Source: an uncultured Isosphaeraceae bacterium (GTDB taxonomy: Bacteria > Planctomycetota > Planctomycetia > Isosphaerales > Isosphaeraceae). Taken from it: a stretch of DNA of 5,420 nt. Location: assembly GCA_937907405.1 (NCBI GenBank), contig CALCIC010000162.1:1-5420 (forward strand). The letters run 5' to 3'. Below are positions 1-5,420 of the stretch, piece by piece (within the stretch, counting starts at the first letter, position 1; each line of letters opens with the position of its first letter). The notes below the pieces were generated by a model that worked only from the letters and a program-made list of their open reading frames with translations, was not told the origin of the DNA and searched no databases. The translations under genes were made by a program, and so were the position numbers.

Positions 1-3000
1 GGCGGCGCCCTCGCCCACGAACGCGCCTGCTTCACGCCAGCCGCCCGCCATGACGCCGTGCGGCAGCGCCTCGGCGATCTGTTTGAGTCGATCGGCGAAG
101 TGGTGGTCCTCGGGGGTGCCGTCGAGCACCCAGAACTTGGCTCCGACCCTCGTCTTGTCGGACTCGGACGGCTTGAACTGGGCGCCCAGGCTCAACAGTC
201 CGGCGGCGGTCACTCCCAGGGCGGCTTCCTCGTTCTGGCCGACGATCAGCAGGTGGTTCCCTCCCTGGCGCCGGAACAGGGCCGCCGTCGGTTCCTTGAT
301 CGCCACGGGATCGCCAAGCCAGGCCAGGGCCGACCGGGGCGCTTCGGGCCAGGAATCGGCCTCGATCCGCTCGGCCAGCGCCGGGTTGCGGTCGACGTCC
401 GCCTGGGCGTCCCCCTCGAACACGATGGGAGTCCGCCCGAGCCTGGGCGGGCGCGCGTCGGCGAGGTCGCGAATCTTCCTCAGGTAATCCTCGCGGGCGT
501 CCTCGGACAGCCAGACGACCTGGAAGAAATGGTTCCCCTCGGGGGCGCCGTTGGCGTCGTTGTAGATCGCCTCTCCGGGGCGGGAAAGCATCTTCGCGGC
601 CACGTTGTTCTCGGAGAGGATCAGGTGCGAGTCGGCGTCGCTGCACTGGAGCGCGATCCGCACTCCCATTTGCCCGAGCGTGCTCCGGGCCAGCGTGAAC
701 GCGCCCCCCAGGCTCTGCGAGCCTAGCTGAATGTGGATGCCGAAGGCGCGACCCTGGCGGACCAGGCGGTCGAGCAACAACGCGGCTTCCTGCGCGAGTT
801 TGTCCTCCTCGACGAAAAATTCCTGGAATTCGTCGACGATCAGCATTATCCGGGGCAGGGGGGGCGTGCCGGGGGCGTTGCGGTAACCGTTGAGGTCCTG
901 CACGCCGGCGTCTCGAAACCGGTCGGCGCGGATCTTCAGCTCGGCGTCGAGCCGCTGTAACACGCTGATGCCGAACTCGCGCTCGCTCTCGATGGCGACG
1001 ACGCTCGCATGGGGCAGGTCGTAGGCCGCGTAGACCTTGAACTCGACCCCCTTCTTGAAGTCGATCAGGTAGAGGTCGATCTCGTCGGGGCTGTAATAGA
1101 GCGCGAGGTTGGTGATCATCGCGTGCATGAGCGTGGATTTGCCCGACCCCGTGCGGCCGGCGATCAGGACGTGCTGCGAGGTGCCCTTGCCGAGTTCCAG
1201 GTTCTGCCGTTTGGCGGCGCCGGCCTTGCCGAGCGGGACGTCGATCCCCGATCGACTGTCGCCGGTCCACCAGGATTCGGGCTCGGGGACGATGAACTCG
1301 AACGGGACCTCCACGCGCTTGGCGGTGCGCGCGGCCTCGCCGATCTTCTGGATCAGCCTCGTGGCCGTGTCGACCGGCGGGGGGACGTCGAGGGTCAGGG
1401 GATACCCGCCGAGTTCGTCGTCGTCCCAGGCGAGCTTGCCGTCCACCCAATTCAGCCGGGTGCAATAGGGGCGGAGGTCGGAAAGTCGGCAGCCGGCGGG
1501 AAGTTCGCGGGTGACGTCCACGGCGATCATGGCCAGGACGCCGCAGGGAGTCCCCCCCGCGATGATCGCCGAGAGTCGCGCGGCGGCTTTCTCGTCGAAC
1601 TTGGTCGGGAAGTCGGCGACCACCAGCACGCGGTACGGCTCGGCGACCTCGCCGGCGACGGCGTTGTAGTCCTCGATCGCCTCGTATTCGTTGCGGAGGT
1701 ACTTCTGAGTGACAAGTTCCATGTGGGCTTCGAGGTCGGCGAGCCGCTCCTCGATCTGGCGGGCGTCGGTCCAGACCTGGCCGTTGACGAGGGCCTCGTC
1801 GTAATCGGCCAGGTGCATGAACGCGCCGAAGTTGCGGCCGATGCCGATCGGGTCGACGATCGTGAATCGGACCATGCCCGGAGGCGCGCTGGCGAGGATC
1901 CGGGTCATCGCCGCCTGCAAGGCCGTAAGGGCCGACGACCGGCCCTCGGCCGGAGTCTCGATCAGCAGGTTGGCCGAGGCCGGGTACGATCGGAGCGCCG
2001 GGAGTCGGAAACTCGACGGCAGTCCTTCCATCAGCGCCGGGTCGGTCGGGAGGCCGTCGGGGATCTGGGCGAGATCGAAGTCGAACGTTCCGAACGGCAG
2101 CGCCGTCGGGGCCGCCTGGGGCAACGCGTGTTGGGGCCAGTCCGGGGCGTTCCAGTCGACGCCGATCCGGCTCGCCCGGTCGATCACGTCGCCGAGCGCG
2201 GCCGACGCCTGGCTGAGACCCTCGCGCCATCGCGTCGCGAGCATCCGGCGGTCGGATTCGTGAGTCGACCGAATTCGTTCCTTGATCGCGCGATAGCCTT
2301 CTTCCAGCTTCGTGACGCCGGCTTCGTCCTTCGTCTTCAAATCGGCCATGCGGCGTTCATGGCTCTGAACGGCCTCCATCATGGCCTTGGCCTGCCGGGT
2401 CTGCGCGTCGGTGCGCTTTTGAGCATATTCCTCGTTGATCTTGCGAAGCTTCTCGTCGCGGTCGGCCTCGCCGTCGGCGATCGTCCTCGCGTGATCGTCC
2501 CTGGCTTGTTGAACGTCCTTCTCATTCTGGGCCGACAGCCGCTTGAGGGCTTCTTGCAACTGGAGGTCGACCTGGGCGTTGCAGTACGCCCCCAGCCCTT
2601 CGGCGTCGGCCAGCGACTGGGCGATGGGCTTGTAGAGACGTTCGAGCTGGAATTTCGAGAGGTTGACCAGCCACATCCGAAGCGCCAGGGCCAGCACCAG
2701 GCCGACGCCGACCAGGATCGCCGTGACGGTCGAGTCGGCGCCGAGCATGGCGGCGAAGCTCAGCGCGACGACGATCATCGCGATGAAGACCCAAACTTCG
2801 TTGGCGCCTTTCATCGACTTGGGGATCACCAGTTTTTCCAGCAGTTTAAGAGGCTCGTTGAGCCGCGAGACGCGGGTGAACAGCTCGTCGGCGCCGTTTT
2901 CGAATTTGTTGTACGACTCGCGGCTGGGCGCCGGTAGTTCGGACTCGAGGCCGAATTTGCGGTACGATTCCGCCAGCGAGACGAGGCGGTCGCGGTACGT

Positions 3001-3510
3001 CCTGGCGACGCCGAGGGCGTCCGCGACCGGCTTCCTGGCCGTGGCGTGGTCCCTTGAGGCGACCTTCTGCCCCGCGTTGTGGCTCGCCGTCGCGTTCGCC
3101 CTGGCCCGAGCGTGGTTGGCCTTGGCGGTCTCGCGGAGGGTGTCGAATTCGGCGGCGATCCGACGACTGGCGAACGCGAACTCGTTCTTCGCCTGAGCTT
3201 CGCGCGCCGCTCCCTCCTCGACGAGCGTTCGTCGCCTTCGCTCGTCGGCGGCCTTCGAGTCCCTGTCGATCTGCTCGACCTTCTCCTTCAGGCCCGCCTT
3301 CTTGCGGTTGTAATCGTCGTCGGCCTGAAGGTTGCGCGAGCGGCGGGTCTCCTTGACCTCGGATTCGGTCGAGGCGCGGTCGGCGATTAGTTCGAGGATC
3401 GCGCGAACGGCCTCGCGTTCCTGGCGGATGAGATCGGGATCGGACGCGGTCGTCTCGGCGACGGCCTCGGGTTCGCCGCCGGGCGTTCGGAGAGAGGTCG
3501 AGCGGTTCAA
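1..3510 (-). CDS. FtsK/SpoIIIE-type (EccC-like) membrane ATPase with coiled coils and three P-loop modules, C-terminus beyond window
   Basis: Predicted inner-membrane motor ATPase; substrate unknown (DNA or protein). The visible 1170 residues read without a stop from a TTG at 3510 to the window edge. In order: a charged coiled-coil region (about 25-175); two membrane segments (about 239-256 and 262-282) joined by a very short loop; a second long coiled coil (about 290-430); a degenerate first ATPase module with GRSS (523-526) in place of GKS and VVADF around D633 where Walker B would be; and an intact second module. The intact module has Walker A GRTGSGKST (785-793, K791), a DFKKGVEF segment (817-824) where FtsK usually has DPKGG, Walker B LIVDEF (D893, E894), and RLVRQGR (915-921) followed by GSQS (930-933). 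A third module has GQNEEAALG from G1091, lacking the GKS residues. Canonical FtsK has four membrane segments and a single motor, so this is closer in layout to EccC/EssC. TTG is the only sensible start, because an in-frame TGA lies three codons upstream and a GGAG site precedes it. Family call firm; function inferred. Confidence 0.93.
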   Translation of the reverse strand, partial: MNRSTSLRTPGGEPEAVAETTASDPDLIRQEREAVRAILELIADRASTESEVKETRRSRNLQADDDYNRKKAGLKEKVEQIDRDSKAADERRRRTLVEEGAAREAQAKNEFAFASRRIAAEFDTLRETAKANHARARANATASHNAGQKVASRDHATARKPVADALGVARTYRDRLVSLAESYRKFGLESELPAPSRESYNKFENGADELFTRVSRLNEPLKLLEKLVIPKSMKGANEVWVFIAMIVVALSFAAMLGADSTVTAILVGVGLVLALALRMWLVNLSKFQLERLYKPIAQSLADAEGLGAYCNAQVDLQLQEALKRLSAQNEKDVQQARDDHARTIADGEADRDEKLRKINEEYAQKRTDAQTRQAKAMMEAVQSHERRMADLKTKDEAGVTKLEEGYRAIKERIRSTHESDRRMLATRWREGLSQASAALGDVIDRASRIGVDWNAPDWPQHALPQAAPTALPFGTFDFDLAQIPDGLPTDPALMEGLPSSFRLPALRSYPASANLLIETPAEGRSSALTALQAAMTRILASAPPGMVRFTIVDPIGIGRNFGAFMHLADYDEALVNGQVWTDARQIEERLADLEAHMELVTQKYLRNEYEAIEDYNAVAGEVAEPYRVLVVADFPTKFDEKAAARLSAIIAGGTPCGVLAMIAVDVTRELPAGCRLSDLRPYCTRLNWVDGKLAWDDDELGGYPLTLDVPPPVDTATRLIQKIGEAARTAKRVEVPFEFIVPEPESWWTGDSRSGIDVPLGKAGAAKRQNLELGKGTSQHVLIAGRTGSGKSTLMHAMITNLALYYSPDEIDLYLIDFKKGVEFKVYAAYDLPHASVVAIESEREFGISVLQRLDAELKIRADRFRDAGVQDLNGYRNAPGTPPLPRIMLIVDEFQEFFVEEDKLAQEAALLLDRLVRQGRAFGIHIQLGSQSLGGAFTLARSTLGQMGVRIALQCSDADSHLILSENNVAAKMLSRPGEAIYNDANGAPEGNHFFQVVWLSEDAREDYLRKIRDLADARPPRLGRTPIVFEGDAQADVDRNPALAERIEADSWPEAPRSALAWLGDPVAIKEPTAALFRRQGGNHLLIVGQNEEAALGVTAAGLLSLGAQFKPSESDKTRVGAKFWVLDGTPEDHHFADRLKQIAEALPHGVMAGGWREAGAFVGEGAA

Positions 3511-3746
3511 AGGATTTCACTCCGATCAGAACAGTCGCGGCGGACCTGGTCGAGCGATTCGGCGAGCTTCTGAAGGCCGGCCGCCGCCGACTCGACGGCC
3601 GTCGAGAGGGGGGCGAGATGGCGTTCCTCGAAACGCTGCCGCACCGAATCGGACCAGGTCGCCTCGGTCAGCATCCAGTGGTCGTTGAGAATCCGGATCG
3701 TCTGCTTGAGGCGGGTCGCCCCCGCCACGACTTTCGCGTTCGCCAT
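3507..3746 (-). CDS. Small helical WXG100-like protein, 79 aa
   Basis: Not assigned to a named family with certainty. The 79 residues look all-helical: a first helix to about residue 28, a turn at W31-S32-D33, and a second long amphipathic helix to about residue 70. WXG100 proteins (ESAT-6/EsxA type) are helical hairpins with a W-x-G turn and often a phenylalanine eight residues after the W; here F39 sits at exactly that spacing, with D in place of G. It is shorter than the usual 100 residues, and I see no Y-x-x-x-D/E export signal near the C-terminus. No signal peptide or membrane segment is visible. The ATG at 3746 is chosen because AGGAG lies ten bases upstream. A longer frame opening at 3809 would overlap the preceding gene by about 60 bases and add a basic stretch unlike the rest. 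It starts one base after the upstream stop and overlaps the ATPase start by four bases, so it is probably a partner, adaptor or substrate of the ATPase. It could instead be a plain coiled-coil subunit. Confidence 0.82.
   Translation of the reverse strand: MANAKVVAGATRLKQTIRILNDHWMLTEATWSDSVRQRFEERHLAPLSTAVESAAAGLQKLAESLDQVRRDCSDRSEIL
3520..3523 (-). promoter_or_regulatory. Ribosome binding site supporting the TTG start of the ATPase gene
   Basis: On the minus strand GGAG lies nine bases before the TTG at 3510. The TTG overlaps the TGA of the upstream small gene (TTGA, 3510 to 3507). An in-frame TGA at 3519-3517 closes the frame just upstream, so no ATG or GTG start further up is possible. 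The site lies inside the 3' end of the small gene, which fits translational coupling. Confidence 0.6.
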
Positions 3747-3747
3747 G

Positions 3748-4377
3748 CTACGCTTGCTCCTGAGCTTCTGACGCATCGACTTCTTCGACTTCAGGGGGGG
3801 CGGCGTCAAGCACCACGATGGAGTCGGCGATCGCGACGAACTCGGCCGACGGCCGGCCGACGCCTCCCGAGGGCTCGGCGGCCGTTTCTCGGGGGACTTC
3901 GACGCGCAGATAGGCTTCGAGCGCGTCGATGATCCGTCCGAGCAGGGCGACGGCGCCTGGAACGTCGCCGGCGGCCAGGTCCTTGAGGCGCTGGACGCTG
4001 CCGTGGTATTCGAGGACCACCTGCTGAAACGCCTGCTGCCACTTGCGGACCAGGATCAGCCGCTTCTCCGCGTCTTGCAGGCTGGCTTCGGCAAGTCTGA
4101 GCCGTTCCTTGGGCTCGGCCATCGACGGGTGGTGCTCGGGCGACTTCTGAAGCCGAAGCCGGAACAGGTCGGCCTTGGCCGACGCCACGCGCTCGCGCCG
4201 GCGCTTGATCTGTTCCTGCCAGTAATACGGCCGGTCCTGCTGGAGCCAGAGAATCGTGCGTCGGACCTCGGCGTCGGCCGCCCCCAGGGCGGAGAGCGTG
4301 TCCTCGCCGTAGAGCGCGAGCGCCGTCCGGAAGTCCTTGAGCGCCTCGATGGAGTGAGCCTCAACTTGGCTGCTCAT
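3748..4377 (-). CDS. Helical coiled-coil protein of unknown function, first gene of the ATPase operon, 209 aa
   Basis: I do not recognise a named domain. The protein appears almost entirely helical. An N-terminal region (about 5-50) includes an aromatic patch, W44 and YYW at 51-53. A basic and charged coiled-coil follows (about 55-135) with a conserved-looking RKWQQAF at 111-117. A further helix (about 138-160) leads to a proline- and acid-rich tail (about 161-209) with several glutamates. No signal peptide, membrane segment or catalytic motif is seen, so it is probably cytoplasmic and structural or an adaptor. The ATG at 4377 is preferred because AAGAGG lies four bases before it and the helical region starts there. 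In-frame alternatives (ATG 4431, GTG 4485) would add an arginine-rich, low-complexity leader without a good ribosome site. The next gene starts one base after its stop, so it is very likely co-expressed with the small protein and the ATPase. I infer a subunit that binds the coiled coils of the ATPase. Confidence 0.85.
   Translation of the reverse strand: MSSQVEAHSIEALKDFRTALALYGEDTLSALGAADAEVRRTILWLQQDRPYYWQEQIKRRRERVASAKADLFRLRLQKSPEHHPSMAEPKERLRLAEASLQDAEKRLILVRKWQQAFQQVVLEYHGSVQRLKDLAAGDVPGAVALLGRIIDALEAYLRVEVPRETAAEPSGGVGRPSAEFVAIADSIVVLDAAPPEVEEVDASEAQEQA
3757..3761 (-). promoter_or_regulatory. Ribosome binding site for the 79-aa protein
   Basis: AGGAG on the minus strand lies ten bases before the ATG at 3746, within the last codons of the upstream gene. 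It decides the start in favour of the 79-residue form (beginning MANAKVV) over the 100-residue reading that opens at 3809. Confidence 0.6.
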
Positions 4378-4381
4378 CGCG

Positions 4382-4387
4382 CCTCTT
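4382..4387 (-). promoter_or_regulatory. Candidate ribosome binding site of the first operon gene
   Basis: AAGAGG on the minus strand stands four bases before the ATG at 4377. The spacing is on the short side, but it is the best match near any of the possible starts of this gene (4377, 4431, 4485). Confidence 0.4.
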
Positions 4388-4415
4388 GGGGGTTGGAGGA
4401 GAGTGGACCGCGCCG

Positions 4416-4427
4416 GCTCGAACGAGC
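4416..4427. repeat. Short inverted repeat GCTCG-AA-CGAGC
   Basis: A perfect 5-bp inverted repeat with a two-base centre, located 39 to 50 bases upstream of the first operon gene. It could be a small operator or a leader hairpin. In GC-rich DNA such a short palindrome can also occur by chance. Confidence 0.25.
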
Positions 4428-4499
4428 GCATTGAAAACGAACGCCCCGGAGCGTCGCTTGCGGCCAAACGACGTCGCGAACGCACCTGAGGATGAATCG

Positions 4500-4510
4500 A
4501 TGAAGTTCAT
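4500..4510. repeat. Short inverted repeat ATGAA-G-TTCAT with an adjacent ATGAA copy
   Basis: A perfect 11-bp palindrome with one central base, preceded by a direct copy of its left arm at 4492-4496. It overlaps the candidate minus-strand -10 (TAGAAT, 4514 to 4509), a position typical for a repressor site. It also contains the ATG that could be an alternative start for the plus-strand gene. Function is inferred only from placement. Confidence 0.25.
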
Positions 4511-4655
4511 TCTAATCGGTTCGTCGGTCGGAAGGGATGCCCTAGCCGTCCAGAACCACAAGGAGAACCGCGGACTGGACGACTTGAGCCCGGCGCGGCG
4601 ATCGGCTACGGTTGGTCCATTAATCTTCGAATCCAGGCGCGGTGACGACCTCAAC

Positions 4656-5420
4656 ATGCTCGAACGCCTAGCTCTTCCGTCCGCGTGCGACGATCTCCAC
4701 TCCGAATACAGCCGTCGACTGACGATCCACGAGCGGGCGCTCGCGCGTTGGGAGCGGGCCGACCGCCGCGTGGCCGACCTTCGCCTGATCGTGTTCGTCT
4801 CGGCGCTCGTCCTCGCCTTCTTGGTTTACCGGACGGGTCGGCCGGCGGCCGTCTGGCTGGCGGTTCCCGGCGTGGCCTTCGTCGCGCTCCTGCTGGCGCA
4901 TGAGCCGATTCGACTCCGCGCCCGCCGCGCAGAACGAGCGATCGACTTCTACAAGCGAGGGCTGGCCCGCATGGAGGATCGATGGGCCGGCTCCGGCGTA
5001 CCCGGCTTGAACTTCCTGAACCTCGACCATCCTTACGCGGCGGACCTGGACCTGTTTGGAGCGGGCTCGCTGTTCGAGCGCCTCTGCACCGCGCGGACGC
5101 GGACCGGCGAGGAGGCGTTGGCGTCCTGGCTGCTGGCCCCGGCGACGCCCGACGTGATCGCCGCGCGACATCAGGCGGTGGACGAACTGCGACCGCGGCT
5201 CGACCTTCGCGAAGACCTCGAACTGCTCGGCGCCGACGTCCGCGCCGGGCTCGATCCGGTCGCGCTCACCGAATGGGGGAACGCCCCCCAGGTGTTTCCC
5301 AACCGGCCGATCCGGATCGTCTCCTTCGTGCTCGCGGTCCTCGGCGTTTCGTCCGTCGTCGGCTGGCTGGTCGTCGGCGGCGACCTCCTCTTGCCGATGC
5401 TCGCCATGTTGAGCATCGAA
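4656..5420 (+). CDS. Membrane-anchored MutS-related ATPase, N-terminal part, C-terminus beyond window
   Basis: The 255 visible residues match the N-terminal half of MutS-related proteins that carry membrane segments; the C-terminal MutS ATPase domain would lie beyond the window. Two hydrophobic segments (about 43-59 and 63-82) are followed by a basic helix and then HPYAADLDLFGAGSLF (125-140), a stretch typical of this family. Next come TRTGEEALASWLLAPA (148-163) and RHQAVDEL (171-178), resembling the MutS core/lever region. A second hydrophobic region begins near 219 and reaches the edge. The mismatch-binding domain I of true MutS is absent, so a role in ordinary mismatch repair is doubtful and the substrate is unknown. 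The start is not certain. ATG 4656 suits the usual N-terminus of the family but has a weak ribosome site. An in-frame ATG at 4500 has GAGG eight bases upstream and would add 52 residues, with less G/C at third codon positions. The gene is divergent from the ATPase operon and probably unrelated to it. Confidence 0.88.
   Translation, partial: MLERLALPSACDDLHSEYSRRLTIHERALARWERADRRVADLRLIVFVSALVLAFLVYRTGRPAAVWLAVPGVAFVALLLAHEPIRLRARRAERAIDFYKRGLARMEDRWAGSGVPGLNFLNLDHPYAADLDLFGAGSLFERLCTARTRTGEEALASWLLAPATPDVIAARHQAVDELRPRLDLREDLELLGADVRAGLDPVALTEWGNAPQVFPNRPIRIVSFVLAVLGVSSVVGWLVVGGDLLLPMLAMLSIE

Larger units (their letters stand above)
4378..4655. promoter_or_regulatory. Divergent intergenic region holding the control signals of both transcription units
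   Basis: These 278 bases separate the minus-strand operon from the plus-strand MutS-related gene, so promoters for both should lie here. The part from about 4490 to 4640 is locally less GC-rich than its surroundings. On the minus strand TAGAAT (4514 to 4509) resembles a -10 box, but no good -35 stands at the right distance. On the plus strand TTGAGC (4584-4589) could be a -35 with only a poor -10 after it. No hairpin plus T-run terminator is seen. Part of the region (4500-4655) could instead be coding if the MutS-related gene starts at the upstream ATG. Confidence 0.4.

Noticed and set aside
32..2230. A 732-codon open frame on the minus strand
   Set aside because: Its product is extremely rich in arginine, proline and glycine with no domain. 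It lies in another frame over the ATPase gene, whose own frame carries clear Walker motifs. It is a shadow caused by high GC content.
1009..2937. A 642-codon open frame on the plus strand
   Set aside because: It is antisense to the ATPase gene with a composition typical of a complement-strand shadow (many V, D, E, G, R) and no recognisable motif.
1..3510. Canonical chromosome-segregation translocase FtsK as the identity of the large ATPase
   Set aside because: It has two, not four, membrane segments, long coiled coils and three serial modules with two degenerate ones. No DNA-reading gamma domain is seen in the visible part, though the C-terminus is missing.
2846..3520. A 224-codon minus-strand frame starting near the ATPase start
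   Set aside because: The product is arginine-rich and low in complexity. The correct frame beginning at the TTG gives a coiled coil leading directly into the membrane segments, so this is the off-frame reading.
4003..4434. A 143-codon plus-strand frame opposite the 209-residue gene
   Set aside because: It is antisense to a well-supported gene, with no ribosome site or family resemblance noted.
4361..4657. A 98-codon minus-strand frame across the intergenic region
   Set aside because: It overlaps the start of the first operon gene in another frame and has mixed composition with no domain. Nothing supports it over non-coding DNA.
4668..5171. A 167-codon minus-strand frame
   Set aside because: It is antisense to the MutS-related gene, and its arginine- and glutamine-rich product is a typical shadow.

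Overview
The window is GC-rich bacterial DNA, roughly two thirds G+C, with strong G/C preference at third codon positions. Together with the protein families present, this suggests a planctomycete, perhaps of the Isosphaeraceae. That is an inference from composition and general resemblance; there is no rRNA or other marker gene here.

The left 4.4 kb is one compact operon on the minus strand, read from right to left. It encodes (1) a 209-residue helical, probably coiled-coil protein (4377 to 3748); (2) a 79-residue small helical protein with a WXG100-like W-x-D turn and a phenylalanine eight residues later (3746 to 3507); and (3) a very large FtsK/SpoIIIE-type membrane ATPase (3510 to beyond position 1, with 1170 residues visible). 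Genes 1 and 2 are separated by one base, and genes 2 and 3 overlap by four bases (TTGA), so translation is probably coupled. The ATPase starts with TTG and its reading frame leaves the window on the left, so its C-terminus is missing.

The ATPase is not an ordinary chromosome translocase. It has an N-terminal coiled coil, two membrane segments, a second coiled coil, and then three P-loop-type modules in series. Only the middle module keeps intact Walker A and Walker B motifs. Two membrane segments followed by serial ATPase modules, with a WXG100-like gene directly upstream, recalls EccC/EssC of type VII secretion. The coiled coils and the 209-residue partner do not fit the standard ESX parts list. 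The three genes are the best candidate here for an undescribed membrane export or DNA-pumping machine.

A 278-base divergent intergenic region (4378 to 4655) separates this operon from a plus-strand gene that runs off the right edge. That gene encodes the N-terminal 255 residues of a membrane-anchored MutS-related protein: two N-terminal membrane segments, a MutS-like core, and a further hydrophobic region. It probably has no functional tie to the operon beyond sharing the intergenic control region. No RNA genes, insertion sequences, CRISPR arrays or clear terminators were seen.
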